Assembly: GCA_026545765.1 (NCBI GenBank)
Contig: CM048844.1
Span: 72,401,035-72,465,034, forward strand
Length of the DNA stretch: 64,000 bases
Reading direction: 5' to 3'
Source of the DNA: Plantago major
Taxonomy: Eukaryota; Streptophyta; Magnoliopsida; Lamiales; Plantaginaceae
In this document: positions 1 to 10,743 of the stretch, piece by piece
Layout of the letters: each line of letters begins with the position of its first letter
Position numbering within the stretch: the first letter of the stretch is position 1
Notes under the pieces: model-generated
Databases searched by the model: none
The model's input: the letters and a program-made list of their open reading frames with translations, nothing else
What the model was told of the DNA's origin: nothing
Position numbers and translations under genes: made by a program

Positions 1-314
1 TAACCCCAATCCGAGCCCTTATCTCTCCACTCAATCAATTAATACCCGCCATGGTACGGGGTGGTACACTACTACCTCTAAGACCTCGCCTCTCGCAAGG
101 CCAAAGAGAAGTAAGCCAGAGCAACCCACAAACATATCGACAATCACCACTGCCCGAAAATTTAATGAGTATACCCTAACCAAAAGCTTGGCCAAAACAA
201 TCAATCAATCGAAGCAATATCACATACAATATATACATATTTTTATTTGAGCGGGAGCAATGCCAAATCAATTTTAATGCAATGTTTGAAAAGAATGAGT
301 TCGGAACTTTGATG

Positions 315-383
<69 letters not shown>

Positions 384-1581
384 CATACATACATACATAC
401 AAGCAAGTACTTCCTTGGTTTTCGCAAGCGTTTTAAGAACACTCACCGTCAAAAGTTTCTCGTCAAATCTCAAAATACGGAGTTCTTGAATAAGAAGGGT
501 ACCGACTAGTAAGAAATAAAACTAAAACTAAGACAACAACCCCTTTAACTCACGACTCTCACAAGACTGAAACCACGTAACATATAATGACAAAACGAGT
601 CATGAAACACCATAAACAATTAAGCACATAATTACAAAGCTAATACATAAGTATCACGAATCGACTTTTGCAATTTTATTGGTAGAAAGGCAAAAGAAAT
701 TTGAAACAAAATAAAGAGCACATACTGGGGCTTGAACAAACAGTTTTAAGCAAACCTTAATGACCACTCGGTTACAGCAGAATTTGGTATCAAGTAATAC
801 GTTTTATGGATTAAGACAATGCACACTCTTCACTTAAACCCAGAAAGCAGAGCAAGTAAAATAACATGCGCTTGTTAGAAATTGAACCCTGGACCTCTGC
901 CATTACAGTCTCTAAGCACAACCTGTAGACCACTCGGAGACTTCTACTGATAATAACAATTGGCGCTACACAAAATATCTAACATGCGGCAGTAAATTTC
1001 GAAACAGAGAACCTAGTATCTAGGACAGACTTGCACAGAAGCTTAACAGACAAGAACAGAGCATGCTTAACTGGACCAAACAACACAGCAACATAAACAA
1101 TTCTGGAAATCGGATTGGAATTCAAGACAAATATGGGTTTTCGAAGTACAATAAGATCAAATCATAGAACAACGCAACAAGAATCCCCTTCTAAGACCTA
1201 AGCTACTATAATAAAACGAAGATTTAAAACTCACCGAACGACGAACTAGCTGTAAGTGATTCGATAAAGAACGAAGAAACAGACACGAAGAGGACGGAGA
1301 ATTTCTCTTAGAGATCAGGGAAGAAACGTTTAGGAATAATACGTATAAGGATCAGATTGATTTAGGAGAGCTGAGTTTTGTATAAATATTTAGCAAAAAG
1401 AAGGTGATAGAGATGAGAAGATCACGAAGTCCAAAACAAGAACAACTCTACTCACAGTCTCACACTAGAATAGTTACTTTTGGACTAGCTAATTAATCAC
1501 ACTAAATAAATACTTGGTAAAACAAATTAATTCCACTCTACATAATAATAGAAAGCATACGTTAAAATACGGGATTTCACA
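1..1581 (-). repeat. Gypsy-type LTR remnant, family X copy 1
   Basis: Non-coding repeat continuing past the left window edge. It shares an ordered series of landmarks with two other copies, at about 43340-44545 (opposite strand) and 44546-45839 (same strand): a block with 'aagacctcgcc', a TA microsatellite after 'gatgcaata', a 'gcatgaaacac'-like block and a 'ccactcggagac' block. The right end reads CGGGATTTCACA, so on the minus strand the repeat begins TGTGAAATCCCG, like the start of Tekay-type gypsy LTRs. No ORF of note is present. The assignment to a gypsy LTR is inferred from the terminus and length; the copy relationship is seen directly. Confidence 0.6.
317..400. repeat. (TA)n/(CATA)n microsatellite
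   Basis: About 62 bp of alternating TA followed by about five CATA units. It sits at the same place inside family X as the TA tracts at 43810 and 44835. Short reading frames here encode only poly Ile-Tyr and are not genes. Confidence 0.95.
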
Positions 1582-1796
1582 GGTTATAAGGTATATATAG
1601 ACCCGGATCCGAATTCTAGTGTTCAAATTTCTTGGATGTTTTGGTAATTAGTTTTTAACGACTAATACGTAATATTAAAAGATTACTTTTACGCCTTTAT
1701 CTATGTAATCTCTTCAGAGACTTACTCATATAAACCACTACTAAAGAATTATGATAAAAAAATACACCTTCAAATAACATTTACAATTAAGACCAT

Positions 1797-1920
1797 TCTA
1801 TTTTAATTATGGACTCCAAAAAACAAGCTAAACTCTATTTAATTAACAATTTTGAAGTCTATTTTAATTGTGGACTCTAAAAGGGAAGCTAAACTATATT
1901 TAATAAACTATTTTGAAGTC
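1797..1920. repeat. Tandem duplication, ~61-bp unit x2
   Basis: Two adjacent copies of a unit beginning TCTATTTTAATT and ending TTTTGAAGT, with a few substitutions. The rest of 1582-2209 is A+T-rich with no gene. Confidence 0.75.
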
Positions 1921-2209
1921 CATATACACTAATGTACATCAAACCAATTTAAAATTCGTAAGCTGGTTTCAGTCATTTTCGGCAGAAACTAACTACTGAA
2001 AAAAAATGCTGAAACCAACTATAAAATAATTAAATTAACTCTAAAAACTAATTATAGTAAACTAACACTATTAAATTGTGAAACTAACACTATAAAATTT
2101 ATAAATCAATGTTTTTCACTGAAAAAAATAATAAAATTAAAGAAGTTGACACTAAAAAAATATTATGACAAAATTAACACTTTAAAATTATAAAATCCTA
2201 GGGAATCAA

Positions 2210-3580
2210 CATTAGTTTCGGCATTAGTTAGTTTTACCAACACTTTAAAATTCTAAAATCCTAGGGAAATCAACAATGTTAGTTTCAATTGAAATCAACA
2301 TGATAAGTGTTAATTTCAATGTAAGTTTAATTGGTTTTAGTTAGTTTCACCAACACCATTAGTTACGGCATTAGTTTCGGCATCATCAGCGTTAGTTTCA
2401 GCGTCATTAGTATTAGTTTCAGGAACTCGGAAAGTTAGTTTCAGGTTCATTAATATTAGTTTCAGGAACTCAAAAAGTTAGTTTCAAGTTCATTAAATGT
2501 AGTTTCAGGGCCAACAATGTTAGTTTCATAACAAAATAGTATTAGTTTCAATATCATTTGTATTAGTTTCAGCATCATTAGTATTAGTTTCATGTTCATT
2601 AAAGTTAGTTTCAGGGCCAACAATGCTAGTTTCAGAACAAAATAGTATTAGTTTCAGGAACTCATAATTCTAAACCCCTAGGGGAAATGGTGAACCCAAT
2701 CAACTGAATTTGAATACACCCTCCGACATAATTCACTCACAATATTAGTTTCAACATCATTAATTAGTATTAGTTTTTAAGTTAGTTTCAGCATCAATAA
2801 TCTTAGTTTCATTGGTTTCAATATTAGTTTAATTGGTTTCAGTCAGTTTCACCAACACCATTAGTTTTGGCATTTGTTTTAGCATCGTCAGTGTTATAAG
2901 TTTCAACACAAAGTGTGTTAGTTTCAGCATTAACAATGTTGGTTTCACTAGTTTCAGTTGAAGCCAACATGATAATCGACATGAGTGTTAGTTTCACCGG
3001 TAAATATTATTTACAATGTTAGTTTCAACATTTGTTTTAGAATCAATAATAATGTTAGTTTCATTAGTTTCAACATCACCGGTGTTAGTTTCAGCACCAA
3101 ATGTGTTAGTTTCATTAGTTTCAGTACCAAATGTGTTAGTTTCATTAGTTTCAGTACCAAATGTGTTAGTTTCAACATTAAGGGTGCTAGTTTCAGTTGA
3201 AACCAACATCATAATCGACATGTGTGTTAGTTTCAGCGGCAAGTATTAGTTTCAATGTTAGTTTAATTGGTTTCGGTTAGTTTCACCAACACCACTCGTT
3301 TCGACATTTTTCAGCATAACTTGTGTTAGTTTCAAATTTATCATCGATGTTAGTTTCAAAGACCATCATTGTTAGTTTCGCATCATTGGTGTTAGTTTCA
3401 TCACCATTGTTAGTTTCAAAAGTTAGTTTCAAAGATGTTGTTAGTTCATTAGTTTCAGTTGAAACCAACGTCATAATCGACATGAGTGTTAGTTTCAACG
3501 GTATAAATATTAGATTCAATATTAGTTTAATTGGTTTCAGGTGGTCAGTTAGTTTCATTGGTAGTCACAATATTATTCAA
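2210..3580. repeat. AGTTTCA array, cluster 1
   Basis: About forty copies of AGTTTCA, usually preceded by GTT, ATT or GCT, are spaced at roughly 20-40 bp by a small set of reused phrases such as 'ggttcattaa', 'ggaactca', 'gcatcatta' and 'accaaatgtg'. A higher-order unit of about 240-265 bp recurs at about 2954, 3194 and 3457; each copy contains the near-palindrome GTTTCAGTTGAAAC followed by 'ataatcgacatg'. Short ORFs read Val-Ser-Phe or Leu-Val-Ser repeats on both strands; they follow from the DNA repeat and I do not call them genes. Confidence 0.9.
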
Positions 3581-3744
3581 ATATAATTAGTTTGTAATTG
3601 ATTAGCACATTAATTAAATGAGTATATGTAAAAAAATAGTTAAATATAAGTAGTTCGTAATTAATTAACACTAATGGATGTCAACTATGTTATCAAACCC
3701 AATATAGCGAGAATTTGAAGTCCACTTGATTAGAATTTAGAGCA

Positions 3745-3925
3745 CCAAAAAATAGATTGGACTTTTTTGTAAGAGTTTATTGGATTTTAAGGCAAAAATA
3801 GATTGAATTTTTTGTAAGAATTTATTAGATTTTAGGGCACCAAAAATAGATTGGACTTTTTTGTAAGAGTTTATTAGATTTTTGGGCACCAAAAATATAT
3901 TGGACTTTTTTGTAAGAGTTTTATC
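3745..3925. repeat. Tandem repeat, ~50-bp unit x4
   Basis: Four imperfect units, each with 'ttggacttttttgtaagag' (or a variant) then 'tttattagatttt' and 'gggcaccaaaaat'. A poly-T run follows at about 3940-3960. Confidence 0.85.
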
Positions 3926-3994
3926 AAGTTAGCCTTCCTCTTTTTTTTTTTTTTTTTTTTTCATTTTAGCTACTCAGAAAAATATATTGTATAA

Positions 3995-4190
3995 TAAATT
4001 CCGAAAATTTTATTGGACCGTCCATTTATTTTATTGAGCTGAATAATTATTTGGACCGGAATTGGGGAACGAGATTTTATTAATCATTATTTTACGGGTC
4101 GACAAGTCGAGACGGGCCATGTTTTGCTTTATTGGATTGGATTAGCACCGGGTTAGAGGCCCAAATAAGCTTAGGAATGGGCGATTGGAT
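3995..4190 (+). repeat. Fragment of gypsy-type LTR (solo-LTR family)
   Basis: The sequence matches, in reverse complement, about 12040-12190 of the solo LTR at 10744-12190 through shared blocks such as 'ttattggac.gtc', 'cgagatttta', 'tcattattttt' and 'gagacggg'. It represents the 5' part of that LTR in plus orientation. No coding potential. Confidence 0.6.
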
Positions 4191-4223
4191 ACTCAACCTC
4201 ACTAGAATTTCATATAAATAAAT

Positions 4224-5417
4224 GGAAAAATTACACTAGCTCCTCCTCACCCCCACTCATTGTAATCTCTGACATTAATTCAACAATTACAAATTGGTCA
4301 ATTTTTTAATTTTGAAGTTTAAATTCCAAACATGGACTTATCTTAAACTCTCACATGCTTCACTTTCCTTCTTATTCAATGATAAATCACTTTTCGCACT
4401 ATTTCAATAAAATTTGTTGGATTTTATCATCATTGGTGTTCTATACACGAACCAAAGTTTGACCGTTAAATAATACACTACACATGCTTCTGACACAATA
4501 ATACATGTAGCGTGTTATTTATCATTCTAAAATTTTATTTTCTAATATCATAGAAATATATATTCTCAATTTTGTGCATCATTATAACTCAAGTATCTTA
4601 TTTGCAAACACCATACGAAACATTCTAGCTAGTATTTTATTTCCTAATATCATACGAATAATTTTAGTATTTTATTTGCCAACTTTTGATCAAGTTTTAA
4701 ATTTAATTTACATTTCACATATCTATATTACTCATTCAATTTTAATTTGGTGCATACATGCCTTTTTCTGATTAAAGTTTCATTTTAGTTCGTTGATGTG
4801 AATACTTTTATTTATATTTTTAGAATTTTTTTGAGTTATGTTGCCGTATAGATAATAAAATATTATTTTAATCTTTTGTTACACTTGGTTTATATATGTA
4901 AAAAAAAGTGAATTTCATTTGGTACCTCTACTAGATACCTCAATGATATTATTAGTACTACATGTTTAGGTTTGAAGTATCATAATTTGACCGGTACTAA
5001 TTAAATGACAAACTCACCTAACGAAGCATTAGATAAATGGAGGAAATAAAATATAACAAAAAACTTGGCTCAAGTTTGAATAAACTTTTTAATTTAACTT
5101 AAATCTCATATGTTCATCTTACACAATCTACTTAAATTTGGTGCTAACACGTGTCCCTTTATTTTATATGATTATATCACTTTTATTTATATTTGGAGCA
5201 ATAATTATTGATTATATCAATTTCATAATAAAATGAATGTTTATAATAAAAGTGTAAATTATAAGTTTAAATTAAGGATGTGTTTGGCTACAATTTGACC
5301 TTTAGACTATATTGTTATTGATTTATATATGAAACCTTTCCTAATGTGTTATTGTTAATATGTCAGGGACCCCATTGTTATTACAAAATTTATTAGGGGA
5401 GCAAATGTAATTCACCC
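4224..5417. mobile_element. Non-autonomous MULE-like element with 9-bp TSD
   Basis: The left end reads GGAAAAATTACACTAGCTCC and the right end, reverse-complemented, GGGTGAATTACATTTGCTCC; 17 of the first 22 positions agree. The element is flanked on both sides by the identical 9-bp sequence TAAATAAAT (4215-4223 and 5418-5426). A 9-bp target duplication with degenerate inverted ends is the signature of Mutator-like transposons. The 1.2-kb interior is A+T-rich and holds no convincing ORF (a 65-codon frame at 4574 has no recognisable content). The ends resemble those of the larger MULE at 5551-10363, so that family could have moved it in trans. Confidence 0.8.
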
Positions 5418-6097
5418 TAAATAAATACACAGTCTTCTAGGTTAGAATTGTCATCCTTATCGATCGATCCATCCATCCATCCATATATTATGTAAAGCAT
5501 AATGGGCAAAACCTCATCAGATTCATTCAAATTCTACGAATTTTGTGGAAGGAAAATTACATGGCTACCCTCTTAGTGGCTCCTCGCTCATCCTAATCCC
5601 CATTAGTGGAACAATTACATATAGGTCCAAAAGTTGTTTTTTGTTGACCAACTTTAAGTCACAATGACTTATTTCCAAACCAAACACAGCCTTATTCATT
5701 TTCTAACCTTTTCTAGGTTAATCAAACGTTTTTTTTTCACCATTCACTACCATTCACTCCCACTCCCGCCCGCCAAAACCACACTCCTTCATACAATTGC
5801 TTCCGCCATTGACAAAATTCTGTAATTATCGAACCAAAATTGACCTTCTTTGCTGGCTTTCTTCACGTATTTGCGAGTAATCATTGGTTATCGCACCGCT
5901 GCTTCGAATCGGCACTGAAAAGGTATGGTTTTTAAGTTTTTTCCGATTTTCCAAATTCATCCTCGCTTGTATTAGTACGAAGGTATGCCTTTCGTCTGAT
6001 TTCACCAAATAGGCGAGTGTTTAAATGTAAATTGCGATAGGGTTTATTTTTGAACTACTTTGATCAATGTTCTCGCATTTTTGTTGTTTTAGTGACA

Positions 6098-9000
6098 ATG
6101 GGAACTTTGTTTAACATACAGATTCGTTACTGCAAGGATGAGTACATGCTTACCAATATCAACCCTTCAAGGTATTGTCATTCGAAACTGATGAATGATG
6201 TGTATAGGACTGTGTTAGATGGTGTGCAAACCACTGGATCTCTGTTTTTTAGTATGGTTGCTGATATTGATGGAAGTTTTTATCGTATTGAGTTAGTAGA
6301 TGATGCTAGTGTTAAGAGGATGTTTGAGTCTAATATGAAACATATGGAAGTAGAACTACACTTAGAGAGTAGTGATGTTGAGCCTTTAGCTGTGGATATG
6401 TCTGCTACTAAAAGAAGAAGAGTTGATGATGATGTGGATGTTGAGTACATACCTCCTAGGGAATTTCAGCAAGACAGTACTAATGCTAGAAGGAGGTTAT
6501 TTAGGCAGAGGAGTTGTAAACCAAGATCACCCACCAGTCCTCCCAATTACCCCCCACACCCCCCAGCTTTTGTTGATTTAATAGAAGATGATGGAGATAT
6601 ACCTCCACCTCCTCCTACTCAAGAAACACAACCAACCCCAGAATCTCCTAAAACTCAAGAGCTTCAAATAAACCCAACCCTTCTCCAGCTCCTAGTCCTT
6701 ACATACCTCAACATCATGAACCAACCCCTCAGAAATCTTTTGTTGATCAACCTGCTGTGGGTGATGCTGAGTTTGAAGATTTGTTGGAGAGGATCTTCCA
6801 AGAGAACCTACCAACTAATCAAACTGGGGTAGCTAGTAAGGTAGCTCATGATGAAATTAGTAAGGTGGCAGAAGAAGTAGTTGTTGATGAAAGTAGTAAG
6901 GTGGAAGAAGAAGTAGTTGTTGATGAAAGTAGTAAGGTGGCTGAAGAAGTACTTGTTGAGGAGTGGGTTGATGATGAGGATGACATAAGAGAGGAGAGGG
7001 ATAAGATGAAGGAGAAGATTCTTGCTGCTGAGAGACTGGAAGGGAAGATGGTTGAGAGTGAGAGTAGCATGAGTCATGCTACTGATAGTGATGATCCAAG
7101 CTTCCATCATGAACCAACCCCTCAAAAAAATAAGAATGCAGAACCAATTGAGGAAGAGGCATTTGTGGAGAGTGATGGTGAAAGGGATGCTAGGGATGCA
7201 TTTGGTTGGAAGTATGAGGCACCTGATAATGAGTATATGTATGACAGTGAGGATGAAGCAATAGGCTTTAAGAGGTGTAAGAAGGCTGACTGGGAGTCTA
7301 ACAATGAGGAGAATGGAGCAAATGGGAGTGGGGAGCAAAACCAAACTGCAGAAACTGAAACTGAAAATGTTGAGATTGCAAATGTTGAGACTGAGACTGC
7401 AAATACAAATGATGTTGCAGAGTTTGATGACCTGGACCCTAACTTTGAGTATGAGAGTGAGGATATTAATAACTTGAGTGATGAGGAGTGGATTGGTGAT
7501 GAATTTAATGAGAACAATCAGCTGTGGGATAGGGAGTTTAAAGAAGGAGATGTATTTGCAAGTGTGAAAGAGCTAAGGCAGAGGGTTAAAGAGTATGTGT
7601 TGAAGGTAGGGTTTCATTTGGTTAGGGTTAAAAATGATAGTGCTAGATACACTGTACATTGTGGAGGTAAAGGTTGTTCATGGAGGCTTCATGCAAGTAT
7701 ATTTCCAAACTCAGTAACTCCAAAGTTAATTGCTAGCATTGTCAATAGTTTACTAACTAACTTTTCTACAATTTAGGTGTTTTGGATGATGAAGTCTCCT
7801 TCATGATAAGGAGTTATCAAGGAGGACACAAATGTGTTAGAAAAGTTGATCAAAGGCAGGCAGACTCCAACTGGTTAGAAACTAAGTTACTTGAGCCAAT
7901 GAAGGAAACTCCTGGAATAACAGCCAAGAAACTTGAACCTTGGGTCAACAAGAAACTGGGAATCAAAGTGCCATACATGAGGGTTTATTGGGCTATGCTG
8001 AAAGCCTTGGAGATATTAGGAGTCAACCCTGAAGAAGCATTTAGGTTGTCACCTAAGTACAGAGAGATGGTACTTAGGACAAATCCTAGTTCAATAGTTG
8101 AGTTAGCTGTTAAACCTGCAATTGAAAAGCCACCTCACTTTTAAAGGTTCTTCTGTGGTTTGGAGGGCCTAAAAAGGGGATTTCTAAATGGGTATAGCCC
8201 ATTCCTCTTCTTTGATGGGTGTCATTTAAGGGGAAGATATGGTGGGCATCTGTTGAGTGCAGTTTCTACAGATGCAGATTGTGGGATATTCCCAGTTGCT
8301 TGGGCTATAGTTGAGTTAGAGTGTAATGAGTCTTGGGGCTTCTTTCTGCAATGCCTTGAGCAATTTGTTGGTCCATTTGATGCTGACAAACACTGGCATT
8401 TCATGGCAGATAGACAAAAGGTAAACATGTCATATTTATTTGTTAACTTGTTGTTTATTGATTAGTTTGTGAACTTGACTCTTAATGATTTATAAATCAC
8501 AAATGCAGGGTCTAGTTCCAGTGATTGAAGAGTTAGCCCCAAATGTTGTCAATAGAAAATGTACAAAGCACATATATGACAACTTCAAGCAAAGATGGGG
8601 CAGTGTAGACCTAAGGAAGTACTACTGGCAAGCTGCAACAGCCTACACTGCATATGGCTTTAACAAAGCAATGCTCAAGATGAAAAATGCAAGTGTTCAA
8701 GCACACAATTATTTGATGAACATTCCTTTAGGATTTTGGGCAAGGCATGCCTTTGACCCAACTCCAAAGATAGACCACTGCACTAACAATGTTAGTGAGA
8801 GCTTCAACTCATGGGTTGAGCCTATAAGAGGATTCTCTGTTTTGAATATCATGGAGGTAAGTTTATTATTAGATCATTATGCTTTGTACTATTTATGCTA
8901 TATGTGATCATTGTTAACTAGATAATTTATATGTTTTGTAGGGGATAAGAAAACAAGTGATGCAAAGGTTGGTAGTGAGGAGATGTATGGTGCATCTTGC

Positions 9001-9402
9001 ACCTCAGTTGTGATGCCAAGGGTGTTGGCAAAGCTAAATGAAACACATGATCAATCAAGAAGATGTAGATTGATTTCTGAGACTGGAAATGTGTATCAGA
9101 TTGAGGACTACTCATATACCTATGTGGTTAATCTTCAGACTATGTCTTGTGATTGTAGAAGATGGGACATTGGAGGCATCCCATGTAGGCATGCTTGGGT
9201 GGCTATCAATCACAGCAGACAAGATGGGGAAAACTTCATAAGTGATAACTACACAAAAGCTACATACATGAGGGCATATGACATGATGATACAGCCAGTG
9301 CCAAACTATAGGTTTTGGCCAAATGATCTAACTGAGGAAGAATGCTCACCTCCAATAGTTCTTAGGCCACCTGGAAGACCACTTGCCGGATTAATACTTT
9401 AG
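6098..9402 (+). pseudogene. MuDR/MULE transposase, decayed
   Basis: DNA-cutting enzyme of Mutator-like transposons. The start is placed at ATG 6098 (MGTLFNIQIRYC). A basic and proline-rich then acidic region (6400-7500) is followed by a MuDR N-terminal domain (about 7545-7696), the MULE catalytic domain and a SWIM finger (CDCRRW...CRHAW, about 9145-9195). Candidate catalytic acids are Asp at 8214 (DGCHLRG), Asp at 8409 (MADRQK) and Glu at 8797 (SESFN). Introns fit GT-AG at 7697-7776 (branch site TACTAAC at 7751), 8421-8508 and about 8836-8941. Lesions: a frame change at about 6650-6675, an in-frame TAA at 8142-8144 inside otherwise normal sequence, and a frameshift in the last exon between about 8980 and 9014. 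Family assignment is firm; activity is unlikely. Confidence 0.88.
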
Positions 9403-9639
9403 TCTACTTTTGTTGGGATTAAACTACTTTTGGTATGTTTTGACTACAATATTTGTATTGATAACTTGCAATTGAAAACTAAGCTCAATACAATTTGATT
9501 CCTATTCGTTACATCGCTTGATCTAGTTTAATGCTTTAACTATCTGCACTATCAAGTACATAGCAAATAACAACAGGTTAAGGCAAATAAGTTGCCTATC
9601 CAAAAGTATTTGTCTACATTAGCCTCCACTCTCTTCTCC

Positions 9640-9953
9640 ACTCTCTTATGTCTTATTTGAACTGTTGGTTGTTGCACATTTGCACCCTCGACTTGATGTA
9701 GTGGTATTTAAATGGAACAAATTCACAAAGCAATTGTGTGTGGATGACATCTCCTCGTTGTGTTTGTACATTTTCTTCAACATTAGACCATTCTGACAAT
9801 CCATACTTCGGACAATGCCAATAAAATCTTCCTTCATGTGGTTGATCCGTATTAACAGATAAACTAGTACGCCATCGCAATTCGACTTCTTAAACCGGAC
9901 TTAATAACACCACTTGCCGGATAATCACTTGAAGCATTCGAGCGAGAAGCCAT
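9640..9953 (-). pseudogene. GRF-type zinc-finger-like ORF inside the MULE
   Basis: From ATG 9953 on the minus strand the reading begins MASRSNASSDYPASGVIKSG, like the start of plant GRF-finger proteins. After a frame change it continues WRTSLSVNTDQPHEGRFYWH then CPKYG and SEW, matching the 'GR-FY-CPKYG...W' core of the GRF finger, with the N-terminal cysteines lost. It runs convergently to the transposase, the position mudrB has in maize MuDR; I see no similarity to MURB. The function of GRF fingers in such elements is not known to me. Single-stranded nucleic acid binding is the role of the family in other proteins. Confidence 0.5.
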
Positions 9954-10363
9954 TGTTGAACTATAAGATATTGTAGTGAAAAAATCTGAAATAAGAAGAT
10001 AAAAATGCAAGTTTTTGGTGTATAAATAGCCTCCATTTAAATTACCAACGGCTAGTTTTTTTTAAAAAAAGGTCAAATTTCAATTACATCGAAGTATATA
10101 TAAGTTTTGTTCTAATTACATGTAGATCCACACGTGTATGTCACGTGTGATAGAGAAACTAAGGTTGTTTGGCAGCTTAAAACAACTGAAAAATAAGCAG
10201 GGGTACAAATGGGTTTTCAAGCTTTTAAATCGCCAAAAGTCAAGTTCGTGGACCTATATGTAATTAAGTTTACACTAATGTAACTTATAATGCTATTGTT
10301 CCAAAGAATGTGTACCCATCCGTAATTAAGAAATCTAAGAGGGGGTCTATATGTAATTTACCC

Positions 10364-10738
10364 GTTGTGGAATTAGTTGTATTTTAGCCAATATATATTT
10401 TCAATGTTATTTTTGGTATGTTGACTATAGATATAGTTTTTATTAAATTTCATATTACAGTATATATATAAGTGGACAACTATTGGAGTTGTGCAATTGA
10501 GTACTTAATTTAAATTAAATTGGACCGATTTATAATATATATGTAAATTAGATTTTAGTTACAAAAACCCAATATGCATTATTCATTCTAATTCTAAGCC
10601 CTATCACAACTCCAACAAAATCAATTATATAAAAAACTAAATTTGTCTTCTCTAATTAAATTCCAAGCTCTAAATCACCCCTAATGTAATCAATCATTAA
10701 AAAACACAATCTCTCTTATTCAATTAAATTCAAAGTCC
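10364..10738. other. MULE right flank, dispersed A+T-rich repeat
   Basis: No gene. The stretch from 10373 resembles 12650-12740 ('ttagttg.attt', 'tatat.tttca', 'atatagttttgattaaat'-like blocks), so the MULE inserted into a dispersed non-coding repeat. Confidence 0.6.
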
Positions 10739-10743
10739 TAATT

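Larger units (their letters stand above)
5551..10363 (+). mobile_element. Large MULE transposon with transposase
   Basis: The left end is GGAAAATTACATGGCTACCC and the right end, reverse-complemented, GGGTAAATTACATATAGACC; both continue into CTCTTAG. Flanking 9-mers are TTTGTGGAA (5542-5550) and GTTGTGGAA (10364-10372), differing at one base. A related uninterrupted sequence at 12637-12660 contains this 9-mer once, supporting the boundaries. Motifs of the form AATTACATRTAGRTCC recur inside both ends (5615, 10100, 10255) as subterminal repeats. The element carries a MuDR-type transposase on the plus strand and a GRF-finger-like ORF on the minus strand near the right end. Both ORFs are broken, so the element is probably inactive. 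Confidence 0.85.

Noticed and set aside
176..509. 75-88-codon ORFs on both strands with poly Ile-Tyr
   Set aside because: They are translations of the TA/CATA microsatellite; the same holds at 15790-16024, 16310-16525 and 44758-45034.
2210..3580. CRISPR-like array
   Set aside because: The repeated word is only 7-9 bp, spacers are reused and of uneven length, and the context is a plant genome.
2985..3586. Repetitive Val-Ser-Phe and Glu-Thr-Asn ORFs
   Set aside because: All frames of the AGTTTCA array stay open by chance of composition; both strands give similar 'proteins', and the spacers vary in length without regard to frame.
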